64,000 bases of DNA from Rhodoplanes sp. Z2-YC6860 (GCF_001579845.1 NZ_CP007440.1:124001-188000), one strand, 5' to 3'. Positions 9,367 through 18,724 are shown, counted from the stretch's first letter. Notes: a model not told the origin generated them from the letters alone. Program-made: numbers and translations.

Positions 9367-11895
9367 ATGCCGTCACTGCCTTTGCCGCAATCCGCGCCGC
9401 TCAACGTGCCGCAGACGCTGGCGCAGGCGCTCGCGCTGCACAAGCAGGGCAAGTTCAACGAGGCGGCGCAGCTCTATTTGCGAATTCTCGCCAGCCGGCC
9501 GGACCATATCGACGCCCTGCAATATCTGGCGCTGATCCGTTACGACCAGGCGCAGTACGCCGAGGCTTTGCAATACACCGCCAAGGCCATGCAGGCGCGC
9601 GCTCCCTCGCCGCAGATCCTGATGCATCATGGTCTGGTGCTGAATGCGCTCAACCGGCCGGCCGAGGCGATCGAAAGCTTCGACCGCGCCATCAAACTGA
9701 AATCGAAATTCGCCGAGGCCCACAACAACCGCGCCGTGGTGCTGATGGCGCTTGGCCGCCACGATGAGGCGCTGGAAGGCCTGCGCAAGGCGCTTTCGAT
9801 CACGCCAAGCTATGTCGAAGCGATTTCCAACCAGGGCAATGTCTATATCCAGCTCGGCCGCCACGAGGATGCGCTGAAAAGCTTCGACCGCGCCCTCGTG
9901 CTCCGGCCGACCCATGTCGAGTCGCTGTTCAACCGCGGCAACGTGCTGAAAGACCTTCGCCGCCACGAAGAGGCGCTGACGGCCTACAACCGTGTGCTGA
10001 CGCTTCGCCCGGATTTCCCGGAGGCGCTCTGCAACAAAAGTGCTGTGCTGAGCGAGATGCAGCGTTACGCCGACGGCCTGCCCAGCGCCGACCGCGCCAT
10101 CGCGCTCCGCCCGGACTATGTCGAGGCCCTCTACAATCGCGCCGGCATTCTCTACGGCCTGCGGCGCTTCGAGGAAGCACTGGCAAGCTACGACAAGGCC
10201 GTCGCGATCTTCCCCGGTCTCGCCGAAGCCTGGTGCAACCGCGGCAACTCGCTACGCGAGCTCAAGCGCTTCGACGAGGCGATGGCGAGCTACGATCGCG
10301 CCGTCGAAATCCGTCCGGATTTTGCCGACGCGCTGTCCAACCGCAGCATGATCCTGCACGACTATCGGCGCTACGATGAGGCGCTGGCGAGCTGCGACCG
10401 GGCGCTGGCCGCACGGCCGGACCACATCAACGCGCTCAACAACCGTGCCGAGTCGCTGCGCGACCTCAAGCGCTTCGAAGAGGCGATGGGGAGCTTCAAG
10501 CGGCTGAGCGAATTGCAGCCGGGCCATCCGCACGCCTTCAGCGGCGCTGCAAGCTGCGCGGTCAATCTTTGCGATTGGGACAAGCGTGCGGAGTTCTGGC
10601 CGACGGTCGAATCCCACATCCGCAACAACACCTCGGTGATCTCGGCCTTCGCGCAATTCGGCTACACCGGCGATCCGGCGCTGCAGCGCCAGTGCGCAGC
10701 CAACTATGTCGAGCACCGGCTGCCGGTGATGCCCGAGCCGATGTGGAAGGGCGAAAAGTGGCGCCACGACAAGCCGCGCATCGCCTACCTCTCGGCCGAT
10801 TTCCGCGAGCACGCCACGGCCTTCCTGATGGCCGGCCTGTTCGAGCAGCACGACCGCGCGCGCTTCGAGACCTTCGCGTTCTCGTTCAGCACCAACGATC
10901 GCACCGCGATGCGCGCGCGGCTGGTTTCGGCCTTCGACGAATTCCACGACGTCTATCAGAGCAGCGACATCGATGTCGCGCGGATGCTGCGTGAGCGCGA
11001 GATCGACATCGCCATCGATCTGAAGGGCCATACGCAGGAATCGCGCATCGGCATCTTCGCCCACCGGCCTGCGCCGATCGCGGTGAGCTATCTCGGCTAT
11101 CCGGCGACTGTGGGCACGCCGCTGATCGACTATTTCATCGGCGATCCGGTCGCGTCGCCGTTTTCGCTGCAGCCGCATTTCGACGAAAAAATCGTGCAGC
11201 TGCCGGACAGCTATCAGTGCAATGATCGCAAGCGCGTGATCGCCGAACGGATTCCGAGCCGCGCCGAAGCCGGCCTGCCCGAACATGGCTTCGTGTTCTG
11301 TTCGTTCAACAACAATTGGAAGATCACGCCCGAGGTGTTCGACGTCTGGATGGGACTCCTCCGCGACGTCGACGGCAGCACGCTCTGGCTATTGCGCGAC
11401 AACGAGGGCGCCGAGAAAAACCTTCGCAATGAAGCGCAGCGGCGCGACATCGATCCGGCGCGGCTGGTGTTCGCCGATCGCGCGTTGCCGGCCGACCACT
11501 TGGCTCGCCATCGCCTGGCCGATCTGTTCCTCGACACCCTGCCCTGTAATGCCCACACCACGGCAAGCGACGCACTATGGGCCGGGCTGCCGGTGCTGAC
11601 CTGTCTCGGCGAGAGCTTTGCCGGACGCGTGGCCGCCAGCCTCAATCATGCCGCCGGCATGGCCGACATGGTCACGTCCAATCTCGACGCATACCATGCG
11701 CTGGCGCTGAAGCTCGCGCGCGAGCCCGCGACGCTCGCGGCCGTCAAGTCGCGGCTCGCGCAGAACCGCGACACCTGCGCGCTGTTCGACACCGTGCGCT
11801 TCGCCCGCCATATCGAAGCGGCCTACATGACCATGTGGGAGCGCTGGCAGCGCGACGAGGAGCCGGCAAGCTTCGCGGTGCCGGCTCAGAGCTGA
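9367..11895 (+). CDS. TPR-repeat SPINDLY/OGT-like glycosyltransferase (GT41 type)
   Basis: An 842-residue protein with 11 successive 34-residue TPR units (about 13-390) followed by an O-GlcNAc transferase-like C-terminal half (about 470-825). C-terminal marks include 'LSADFREHATAFLM', 'DIAIDLKGHTQESR', 'SYLGYPATVGTPLIDY', 'FCSFNNNWKITPEVF', and near the end 'LFLDTLPCNAHTTASDALW' with 'GLPVLTC'. These are the nucleotide-sugar binding blocks of GT41. The family adds a sugar to Ser/Thr of proteins in the cytoplasm; bacterial donors and targets vary. ATG 9367 was chosen because the TPR array begins just after it; an upstream in-frame extension lies in repeat DNA. It stands alone, with no obvious target gene beside it. 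Confidence 0.85.
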   Translation: MPSLPLPQSAPLNVPQTLAQALALHKQGKFNEAAQLYLRILASRPDHIDALQYLALIRYDQAQYAEALQYTAKAMQARAPSPQILMHHGLVLNALNRPAEAIESFDRAIKLKSKFAEAHNNRAVVLMALGRHDEALEGLRKALSITPSYVEAISNQGNVYIQLGRHEDALKSFDRALVLRPTHVESLFNRGNVLKDLRRHEEALTAYNRVLTLRPDFPEALCNKSAVLSEMQRYADGLPSADRAIALRPDYVEALYNRAGILYGLRRFEEALASYDKAVAIFPGLAEAWCNRGNSLRELKRFDEAMASYDRAVEIRPDFADALSNRSMILHDYRRYDEALASCDRALAARPDHINALNNRAESLRDLKRFEEAMGSFKRLSELQPGHPHAFSGAASCAVNLCDWDKRAEFWPTVESHIRNNTSVISAFAQFGYTGDPALQRQCAANYVEHRLPVMPEPMWKGEKWRHDKPRIAYLSADFREHATAFLMAGLFEQHDRARFETFAFSFSTNDRTAMRARLVSAFDEFHDVYQSSDIDVARMLREREIDIAIDLKGHTQESRIGIFAHRPAPIAVSYLGYPATVGTPLIDYFIGDPVASPFSLQPHFDEKIVQLPDSYQCNDRKRVIAERIPSRAEAGLPEHGFVFCSFNNNWKITPEVFDVWMGLLRDVDGSTLWLLRDNEGAEKNLRNEAQRRDIDPARLVFADRALPADHLARHRLADLFLDTLPCNAHTTASDALWAGLPVLTCLGESFAGRVAASLNHAAGMADMVTSNLDAYHALALKLAREPATLAAVKSRLAQNRDTCALFDTVRFARHIEAAYMTMWERWQRDEEPASFAVPAQS

Positions 11896-11918
11896 GTATC
11901 AGCTTGGCGCGCGGTGGC

Positions 11919-14900
11919 TTACGCCACCGCGGCCGGCGAAGCGGGTGCTGTCGCAAACCGCTCCTTGATCAGCTTCGTCACCGCCACGTTGTCGATCTTG
12001 CCGCTGCCGAGCACCGGCAGCTTCTCGACGGTGACGACCTCGGCCGGCATCATCAATTCGGTCGCGCCGTGCGAACGAGCGAACGTCTGGAAATCGCTGC
12101 GCGTGGCGCCGGCCTTGTTGGTGACGAGGATCAGCCGCTCGCCCTTGCGGGCATCCGGCACCGAGCCCACCGCAGAGAGCGAGTCCGGCCAGAGCTCGCC
12201 CGCGATCGCCTCGACCGCGGCGAACGACACCATCTCGCCCGCGATCTTGGCGAAGCGCTTGGCGCGTCCCTTGATGGTGACGAAGCCCTGCTTGTCGATG
12301 GTGACGATGTCGCCGGTGTCGTGCCAGCCCTCGTTCGGCGGTTCGAGCACGCCCGGATTCTCGGCGCGCAGATAGCCGAGCATCACGTTCGGGCCTTTGA
12401 CGAACAGCCGGCCGCCCTCGTCAACACCCTCGACCTTGTCGAGCCGCGCCTCCATGCCGGGCAGGATGCGCCCAACCGTGCCGAACTTGTTGAACATCGG
12501 CGTGTTGAGCGCGAGCGCCGGCGCGGTCTCGGTGACGCCGTAGCCTTCGAGGATGCGGAGCCCGAATTTTTCCAGATAAGTCCGCCGCGTCGATTCCTTC
12601 ACCGGTTCGGCGCCGGCCAGGATGTAGCGCAGCGAGCGGAAGTCGTAGGCATGCGCCGAGCGGGCATAGCCGTTCAGGAAGGTGTCGGTGCCGAACATGA
12701 TGGTGGCATTCACGCCATACACCAGTTCCGGCACGATGCGGTAATGCAGCGGCGACGGATAGAGATAGATGCGCACGCCGGAGACGAGCGGCAGCACGAG
12801 GCCCACCGTGAGACCGAACGAGTGGAACACCGGCAGCACGCTGAACACCTTGTCCTGGCGGCCGAAGTCGATGCGCGCCGCGGCCTGCGCCGCGTTCGCC
12901 AGCATGTTGCGGTGGGAAAGCACCACGCCCTTGGGCGTGCCCTCTGAGCCCGAGGTGAACAGGATTGCGGCCCAGTCGCCGGCGGTGCGTTTCACCAGGG
13001 GCTTCTTGGCGTTCCACATGCCTCGCAGCTTGTCGCCGAGCGTGATGGTCGGACGGATGTCGTCGAGATAGACAATCTTGATGGTTGGCGAGAGGCCCGC
13101 GATCAGGGCGTCGAGCCGGCCCTTCTCGATGAAGGCACGCGACGTGAGGATGGTGTCGATCTGCGCGGCCTTGCAAGCCGCCAGCACGTTGGCGACACCC
13201 GCCGTGAAGTTGATCATCGCCGGCACGCGGCCGGCCGACATCAGCGCGATCAGCGTCACCGCCGTGCCGTTGGCGTTGGGCAGCATCAGGCCGACCGGCT
13301 TGCCCTCCGACGCGAACGGCATCAGCTTCTCGCCGAGGATGCGCGCGCCCATCAGGAGCTTGCGGTAGCTCAGTGCACCCGACACCGGATCCTCGACCGC
13401 GATGCGGCCCATGCCGTGGATCTGCGCAGCCTCAATCAACGCCTCCGGCACCGTGCGTTCGATCGAGGTGGTGCGGTAGACGAGGTTAGACATGATCTCG
13501 TAAAGCGCCGCACCGGCCGCGAGACGGCGATGCTTGCCCTTGAGCGTCGGATCAACCGAAAGCTTGACCGGCTCCAGAACGGTGACCTTGACCTTCGGGA
13601 ACCAGCGGCGGCGGATCTGCGAGTGGGACAGCCGGGTGAACGGCGTGGCGTCGAGGCCTTCGAGCCGCACCGGCACGACGAACGCGTCGGTCTTGTCGGC
13701 GATGAGACCCGCGCCGTCATAGACCTTCATCAGGCTGCCCGTGACCGTGAGCCGGCCCTCCGGGAAGATGATCAGCGGATCGCCGCCCTTGACGGCGTTG
13801 ATCAGCGTGCGCGTCGCCATCGGCTTGGTCGGATCGATCGGCAGCGCGCGGGTGAAGCGCAGGAACGGTTTGACCCACCACTTCTTCGCCATCTCGCTGT
13901 CGATCGCGAATACGGGATCCTTCGGCAGCAGTGACATCGCGAGCGCCGCATCCAGGAAGCTCGTGTGGTTGAGCGCGATGATCGGATTAGGGCCGGCGTG
14001 CAGGAGGTTGTCGACGCCCTTGAGCTCCACGCGATAGACCGCGCGGAACAGGATCGACAGGAAATCCATCATCGCATTGGCCGGCATGGTCCTGGCGATC
14101 AGGACCGCGACAATGCCGGTGGTCACGCCGACCAGCACGCAGACGCCCGGGCCGCCAAGCTGCAGGGCATACTGCACCAGCGCCACCACCACGGTGCCGC
14201 CGACCATGAACGCTGCGTTGAGCACGTTCACCGCCGCGATGACGCGCGCACGGTGATCGGCGCCCGCCCAGGCCTGCACGGCCGCAAACGTCGGTACGAT
14301 GTAAAGGCCGCCGCAGATCGCGAGACCCGCAAGGTCGATCGCCATGCGAAGGCCAAGCGCCGTCGCGAAGGCTTCGGAGACGCCAAGCGGCGCGCCCTGA
14401 TGCAGCGAGCCATAGGTCGCGAAACCGAGATCGAGGGCGAAGAGCGTCAGCCCGATCGCGCCGACCAGGGTCGGCAGCAGCACGATGCGGCCGGCCGACA
14501 GCCAGGCCGCAAGACCCGAGCCCACCGCAACCGCGACCGAGAACACTGCGAGATAGACCGTGACGACGTCTTCGTTGCCGCCGAGCACGTTCTTCACCAG
14601 CGCCGGCATGGCCGCAAGCACGACGGCGCCGACCAGCCAGAACCAGCTCGTGACCAGGCCGCCCCACCACATCTTCCGGTCGCTGCGCAGATGACCGAGA
14701 AGCTCGGAGGTGGAGCTGAAGATATTCTTGGACACCACGAGATCGGGCGCACCTGAGCCGACCTTCGGAATGAGCAGGCTCGAGCCCCAGCACAGCAGGG
14801 CGAACACGATCATCAGGCCGGAGAACGAGGCCGGGTCACTTTTCGCAGCAAGGCCGCCGACGATGGTGCCGAGCAGAATCGCCATGAAGGTCGCGCCTTC

Positions 14901-15332
14901 GACCAGCGCGTTGGCGGCCGGCAGCGACGACTTGGGCAGCAGATCCGGCAGGATGCCGTACTTGATCGGGCCGAACAGCGAGCCTATCACGCCGAAGCCG
15001 GCGAGTGCGACGAACAGTACGGGCACCGAATGCAGCCAAAACCCGATCACCGCGACAACGGCAACGCCGATTTCGGCGAGCTTCAGCCGTTGCGCAATGG
15101 TCGCCTTGTCGAAGCGGTCGGCGATCTGGCCGCCGAGCGCCGACAGGATGAAATAGGGCGCGATGAAGACAGCCGCCGCGAGTTGCGTCAGCGGCTCGGC
15201 GAGGCTGCCGCCGATGTGAAACACGATCAGGAAGGCGAGTGCGTTCTTGAGAAAATTATCGCTGAAGGCCGAAAAGAACTGGCACCAGAACAGCGGCGAG
15301 AAACGACGAGACAGCAACAAAGGGGTGGACAT
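11919..15332 (-). CDS. aas: Aas-type acyl-[ACP]--phospholipid O-acyltransferase fused to an LplT-like MFS domain
   Basis: Three functions in one 1137-residue chain. Residues 1 to about 400 form a 12-helix MFS lysophospholipid flippase like LplT ('FFSAFSDNFLKNAL' at the start). About 430-640 is a PlsC acyltransferase with NHTSFLD (the HX4D motif, near 455) and FPEGRLT. About 660-1130 is an AMP-binding acyl-ACP synthetase with 'FTSGSEGTPKGVVLSHRN' near 790. In E. coli, LplT and Aas are separate proteins that take up and re-acylate lysophosphatidylethanolamine; here they are fused. The start at 15332 follows AAGGA with 7 bases between; an in-frame ATG at 15383 lacks this. The stop lies convergent to the TPR gene. 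Confidence 0.93.
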   Translation of the reverse strand: MSTPLLLSRRFSPLFWCQFFSAFSDNFLKNALAFLIVFHIGGSLAEPLTQLAAAVFIAPYFILSALGGQIADRFDKATIAQRLKLAEIGVAVVAVIGFWLHSVPVLFVALAGFGVIGSLFGPIKYGILPDLLPKSSLPAANALVEGATFMAILLGTIVGGLAAKSDPASFSGLMIVFALLCWGSSLLIPKVGSGAPDLVVSKNIFSSTSELLGHLRSDRKMWWGGLVTSWFWLVGAVVLAAMPALVKNVLGGNEDVVTVYLAVFSVAVAVGSGLAAWLSAGRIVLLPTLVGAIGLTLFALDLGFATYGSLHQGAPLGVSEAFATALGLRMAIDLAGLAICGGLYIVPTFAAVQAWAGADHRARVIAAVNVLNAAFMVGGTVVVALVQYALQLGGPGVCVLVGVTTGIVAVLIARTMPANAMMDFLSILFRAVYRVELKGVDNLLHAGPNPIIALNHTSFLDAALAMSLLPKDPVFAIDSEMAKKWWVKPFLRFTRALPIDPTKPMATRTLINAVKGGDPLIIFPEGRLTVTGSLMKVYDGAGLIADKTDAFVVPVRLEGLDATPFTRLSHSQIRRRWFPKVKVTVLEPVKLSVDPTLKGKHRRLAAGAALYEIMSNLVYRTTSIERTVPEALIEAAQIHGMGRIAVEDPVSGALSYRKLLMGARILGEKLMPFASEGKPVGLMLPNANGTAVTLIALMSAGRVPAMINFTAGVANVLAACKAAQIDTILTSRAFIEKGRLDALIAGLSPTIKIVYLDDIRPTITLGDKLRGMWNAKKPLVKRTAGDWAAILFTSGSEGTPKGVVLSHRNMLANAAQAAARIDFGRQDKVFSVLPVFHSFGLTVGLVLPLVSGVRIYLYPSPLHYRIVPELVYGVNATIMFGTDTFLNGYARSAHAYDFRSLRYILAGAEPVKESTRRTYLEKFGLRILEGYGVTETAPALALNTPMFNKFGTVGRILPGMEARLDKVEGVDEGGRLFVKGPNVMLGYLRAENPGVLEPPNEGWHDTGDIVTIDKQGFVTIKGRAKRFAKIAGEMVSFAAVEAIAGELWPDSLSAVGSVPDARKGERLILVTNKAGATRSDFQTFARSHGATELMMPAEVVTVEKLPVLGSGKIDNVAVTKLIKERFATAPASPAAVA

Positions 15333-15477
15333 CGGAGGGTCCTTAAATTCGCTCGGGGCGGGTCGTATCCCAGGGCTGGTCAATAGGGCCTGTGGTCCGG
15401 GAGTAGTTTAAGCCGTCCAGCCAACCGCGCCACTGACTACAGCGGCGCGGTTAAGCCAGTGTTTCGCGGGTTCCGGG

Positions 15478-15756
15478 TTATTCCTTGCCCCGCTCGATGC
15501 CCATCAGCAGGCGCTCGGCCTTGGCGTCCTCGATGCGGTTCACAAGTTTGCCGCTCTCATGGACGTCGCGGATGGTCTTGGTCAGAGTGATGCAGGACTG
15601 GATCAGCATGACGATGCCCATGGCGAAATAGCCTTTGATCCACAGGTCCATCGGCATCAGGACGACGCCGGCGGCCACCATCAGGAGCGCGCCGATAAAG
15701 CTCGCATAGGTGAAGGTGACCCAGGTTGAGGTGTGTTGAGCAGCTTGCTGGTTCAT
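15478..15756 (-). CDS. YiaA/YiaB-family inner membrane protein
   Basis: A 92-residue membrane protein with two hydrophobic helices (about 15-35 and 44-58) and the family block 'KGYFAMGIVMLIQSCITLTK' followed by TIRDVHE. The C-terminus is a charged helix ending in 'ERLLMGIE'. The function of YiaA/YiaB proteins is not established; pairing with PspA suggests a role in membrane stress. It lies 15 bases after the pspA gene and is probably in one operon with it. Confidence 0.85.
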   Translation of the reverse strand: MNQQAAQHTSTWVTFTYASFIGALLMVAAGVVLMPMDLWIKGYFAMGIVMLIQSCITLTKTIRDVHESGKLVNRIEDAKAERLLMGIERGKE

Positions 15757-15771
15757 GACACAGGCTCCGGA

Positions 15772-16500
15772 TTAGCAGGGTTGGGGGTTGGGATTGGCTT
15801 CAGGGGGCACGGCGACGGGCTTGCGCTGGCGCAGGCGCTCCAGCACGGAGCCCGCCGTCGGCCGGATGCGGCGGCCGAAACCTTCGGCTTCGAGCCGGTC
15901 GGCGATCGAGGTTCCGGCGGTGCCGGCGTCGAGGGTTTCCATCGCCGCATCGGCTGCGGCGTCTTCGGCCTGCCGCTCGCGCAGCCGCCGGAGCGTCGCC
16001 TCGGCTTCGGCAAGGCCTGCCGCGCCGTGGTCCGCGGGCTGGAGCCCGCCGTGCCGGAGCCGCCGCACCGATTCCGCGGCGGTGGCAATCCGGCGGCCAC
16101 GCTCCAATTCGCGGAGGCGGTGCGTTGCGCCGGTGACGTCATGACGCAACCGCCCGATCTCCTTGGCGAACACCGCGCGGGCTTCCCGCATGGCGTCGCG
16201 GTCGGCCTCCATCATGGCGATGGCTTCCGCGGCTTCGGTCGCGAGATCTTCGCGGCCGCCGGCAAGCGCCGCCGTCGCGCGGTCTTCCAGGTCGGCGATC
16301 CGGGACAAGGTCGATTCGAGGCGCTTGCCCTCGGCTTCATCCTGGGCGATCGCCACGGCGAGCGCCCGCTTGGCCCGTTCGATGCCGGCCGCGGCATCCC
16401 GGATATGCTGGTCGAGCACGAGCAGCGCGCTCCGGTCGACCGCCTCCTGTTCGGCGGCGTAAACAGTGCCGCGTACCAATGTCCAAAACGACTTGATCAT
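15772..16500 (-). CDS. pspA: PspA/IM30-family membrane-stress protein
   Basis: A 242-residue, mostly coiled-coil protein starting 'MIKSFWTLVRGTV', the amphipathic N-terminal helix by which PspA/IM30 proteins contact damaged inner membrane. It then has long heptad-rich helices full of Ala, Glu and Arg (about 25-190). The tail (about 200-242) is Pro/Arg-rich and less conserved. PspA members assemble into ESCRT-III-like oligomers that stabilise membranes. The start has AGGGAG upstream (16511-16517, complement). Two perfect and one imperfect TGAAC-N3-GTTCA sites precede it, shared with the divergent TetR gene. Confidence 0.85.
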   Translation of the reverse strand: MIKSFWTLVRGTVYAAEQEAVDRSALLVLDQHIRDAAAGIERAKRALAVAIAQDEAEGKRLESTLSRIADLEDRATAALAGGREDLATEAAEAIAMMEADRDAMREARAVFAKEIGRLRHDVTGATHRLRELERGRRIATAAESVRRLRHGGLQPADHGAAGLAEAEATLRRLRERQAEDAAADAAMETLDAGTAGTSIADRLEAEGFGRRIRPTAGSVLERLRQRKPVAVPPEANPNPQPC

Positions 16501-16518
16501 GTTTGGCGAACTCCCTTA

Positions 16519-16583
16519 TGAACCACGTTCATACGTTACTTGGGACTTGAACAATGTCCAAGATGTGTTTTGAACGATGTTCA
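16519..16583. promoter_or_regulatory. Three TetR-type operator sites in the pspA/tetR divergent promoter
   Basis: The pattern TGAAC-N3-GTTCA occurs perfectly at 16519-16531 and 16571-16583, and with one mismatch (GTCCA) at 16548-16560. All lie in the 105-base gap between the divergent pspA and TetR genes, 19 bases from the pspA start and 23 from the TetR start. A TetR dimer usually binds such short palindromes and represses both directions, releasing on a ligand. Confidence 0.75.
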
Positions 16584-16605
16584 TAATATCGTTAACAGAC
16601 TGAGA

Positions 16606-17220
16606 ATGCTGATGAATACCGCCACCCGCCGCGAGCACCTGAGAGATGCGCTGATCGATGCGGCGGCCCGCGCCATCGCAAAGAACGGACTTTCGGGGCT
16701 CAAGGCCCGGGCGCTGGCCGACGAGGTCGGATGCGCTGTCGGGGCGATCTACAACGTGGTGGCCGACCTCGACGAACTGGTGCTGTTGGCGAATGCGCGC
16801 ACGTTGGCTGAACTGGAAAAGATTCTGTCTGACGCGGTGTCGCCGGGCCGTGGCCCGGACTGGGCAATCGAACAACTCGTCAAGCTGGCCCTGGCCTATC
16901 TCGATTTCGCCTCGACCCATCGCAGCCAATGGCAGGCGCTGTTCGAGCACCGCCTGGCGTCGGGACAGGTCCCTCCCGAATGGTATCAGCGCGATCTCGA
17001 GCGGCTGTTCGAGTATGTCGAGCGGCCCGTCGAGGAGTTGCAGCCCGACGTGACGCGGGAGCGGCGCGCGCTGCTGGCGCGCTCGCTGTTCTCGGCTGTG
17101 CACGGTCTCGTCGCGCTCGGCCTCGAAGAGAAGCTGCAATTCATTCCGCTGCCGGCGCTGCGTGAGCAGGTGACGACGATCGTCACCGCGCTGGGCTTCG
17201 GGCTCGCCGGCGGCGAGTGA
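16606..17220 (+). CDS. TetR/AcrR-family transcriptional regulator
   Basis: The N-terminal helix-turn-helix is clear: 'ALIDAAARAIAKNGLSGLK' then 'ALADEVGCAVGAIYNVVADL' (about 12-58). This is followed by an all-helical ligand domain of the usual size with a TetR_C_33-like 'ALFEHRLASG' region. ATG 16606 or 16612 fits the helix-turn-helix; an in-frame start at 16540 would put the operators inside the coding region and is unlikely. It is divergent from the pspA-yiaA pair with three matching operator sites in between. It most likely represses itself and that pair. The ligand is unknown. Confidence 0.85.
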   Translation: MLMNTATRREHLRDALIDAAARAIAKNGLSGLKARALADEVGCAVGAIYNVVADLDELVLLANARTLAELEKILSDAVSPGRGPDWAIEQLVKLALAYLDFASTHRSQWQALFEHRLASGQVPPEWYQRDLERLFEYVERPVEELQPDVTRERRALLARSLFSAVHGLVALGLEEKLQFIPLPALREQVTTIVTALGFGLAGGE

Positions 17221-17288
17221 GCTGCTGGCTCACGATGCGGGACGCCGTGCGCGTCGCTTCGGTCCAAGGCTGACTCTTGCATTTGCAA

Positions 17289-17306
17289 CTGACGTGATAT
17301 CGTCAG
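17289..17306. promoter_or_regulatory. Inverted repeat upstream of MFS gene
   Basis: CTGACG-TGATAT-CGTCAG is a perfect 6+6 inverted repeat 29 bases before the MFS start. A wider GGCTGAC (17268) / GTCAGCC (17302) pair overlaps it. The position suits an operator, but the binding protein is unknown. Confidence 0.45.
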
Positions 17307-17335
17307 CCAAAATCAAGAATGCAGGGGAGGACTTC

Positions 17336-18715
17336 ATGGATCAGGCAGCCGCCGGGGGGCGAGCGTCATCGGCCGGCACGATCGACAACGTCGTCGCGCG
17401 GATCGAGCGAATTCCGACCTCGTGGTGGCACGTCCGTGCGCGGATCATCGTCGGCGTCGCGACGTTCTTCGATGCGTTCGACGCGCTCGCCATTGCCACC
17501 GCGCTTCCGGTGCTGGTGCCGATGTGGAAGCTCACGCCGCCGCAGATCGGCATGATGATCTCGGCGGGCTTCGTCGGCCAGCTCATCGGCGCATTGCTGT
17601 TCGGCTGGATTGCCGAGCGCTTCGGCCGGATGCCTGCGATGATCGGGTCGATCGCGACCTTCGCTGTGATGAGCCTCGTCTGCGCCTTCGCCTGGGACTA
17701 CAACTCGCTCGTCGCATTTCGGGCTCTGCAGGGTATCGGCCTCGGCGGCGAAGTGCCGGTCGCGGCGGTCTACATCAGCGAGCTGACCAAGGCGCAGAAC
17801 CGCGGCCGCTTCGTGCTGCTCTACGAACTCGTGTTTCCGATCGGACTGACCGGCGCGAGCCTGATCGGGCTTTGGGTGGTGCCGCATCTCGGCTGGCAGT
17901 GGATGTTCTATCTCGGCGCGATCCCCGCCATCGTCGCGCTGATGTTGCGGGTGCTGCTGCCGGAATCGCCGCGCTGGCTCGCCATGCGAGGCCGCACGGC
18001 GGAAGCCGAGCAGGCGGTGGCGCTCATCGAGCGCGAGAGCGAAAAGGCGCTCGGACAACCGCTGCCGCCGCCTGTGCCCGTCGCGACGACGCAAAGCGTT
18101 CGAGCGTCGCTGTCCGACCTGTTCGGCGAGCTCTATCTGCGGCGCACGCTGGTGGTCTGGGTGATCTGGTTTGCGTCCTATCTGGTGAACTACGGTCTCG
18201 CGATCTGGCTGCCGACAATCTATCGCACCGTGTTCAAGCTGCCGCTCGACGTGTCGCTGCGCTACGGGCTGATCATGCAGGTGGCGGGCCTCGTCGGCAC
18301 ATTCATCTGTGCCATGACGATCGACGCCATCGGCCGCCGTATCTGGTTCGCGGTTGCGTTCGCCGCGGCGGCGGCAAGCCTCGGCATGCTGGCGAGCATT
18401 GGCGGTCCGACCGCCGAGGAGGTGCTGCTCTATATGAGCATCGCCTACCTGTTCATCAGCACCATCAACATCGGCCTCATTCTCTATACGCCGGAGCTCT
18501 ATCCGACACGGGTGCGCGCGCTCGGCGTCGGCACCGCGACGGCGTGGCTGCGCTTTGCCTCGATCATCGGGCCGACCGCCGTCGGCTACATGATCGCCGG
18601 CGGGCTGTCGTCGGTGTTCTTGTGGTTCGGCGTCGTCGCCGCGGTGGGCGCGGTGATCACGGCCTTTTTCGCGATCGAGACCAAGGGGCGCGTGCTGGAG
18701 GAGGTGTCGCCTTAA
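17336..18715 (+). CDS. MFS transporter, metabolite:H+ symporter type
   Basis: A 459-residue, 12-helix inner membrane carrier. Family marks are the loop 2-3 motif ERFGRMPA, RALQGIGLGGE in helix 4, and PESPRWLAMRG after helix 6, which places it with sugar/aromatic-acid/nicotinate-type symporters. The second half repeats the loop motif as DAIGRRIW, and 'YTPELYPTRVRALGVG' precedes helix 11. ATG 17336 is preceded by AGGGGAGGA. The substrate cannot be assigned; the neighbouring Tct genes and catabolic genes make an organic acid likely. It ends convergent with tctA, sharing a hairpin. Confidence 0.85.
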   Translation: MDQAAAGGRASSAGTIDNVVARIERIPTSWWHVRARIIVGVATFFDAFDALAIATALPVLVPMWKLTPPQIGMMISAGFVGQLIGALLFGWIAERFGRMPAMIGSIATFAVMSLVCAFAWDYNSLVAFRALQGIGLGGEVPVAAVYISELTKAQNRGRFVLLYELVFPIGLTGASLIGLWVVPHLGWQWMFYLGAIPAIVALMLRVLLPESPRWLAMRGRTAEAEQAVALIERESEKALGQPLPPPVPVATTQSVRASLSDLFGELYLRRTLVVWVIWFASYLVNYGLAIWLPTIYRTVFKLPLDVSLRYGLIMQVAGLVGTFICAMTIDAIGRRIWFAVAFAAAAASLGMLASIGGPTAEEVLLYMSIAYLFISTINIGLILYTPELYPTRVRALGVGTATAWLRFASIIGPTAVGYMIAGGLSSVFLWFGVVAAVGAVITAFFAIETKGRVLEEVSP

Positions 18716-18724
18716 GCGACACCT
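18702..18724. terminator. Bidirectional hairpin over two convergent stop codons
   Basis: AGGTGTCGC (18702-18710) pairs with GCGACACCT (18716-18724), 9 bp, loop CTTAA. The loop contains the MFS stop and the right arm overlaps the tctA stop. There is no U-tract, so termination may be partial or aided by Rho. Confidence 0.5.
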
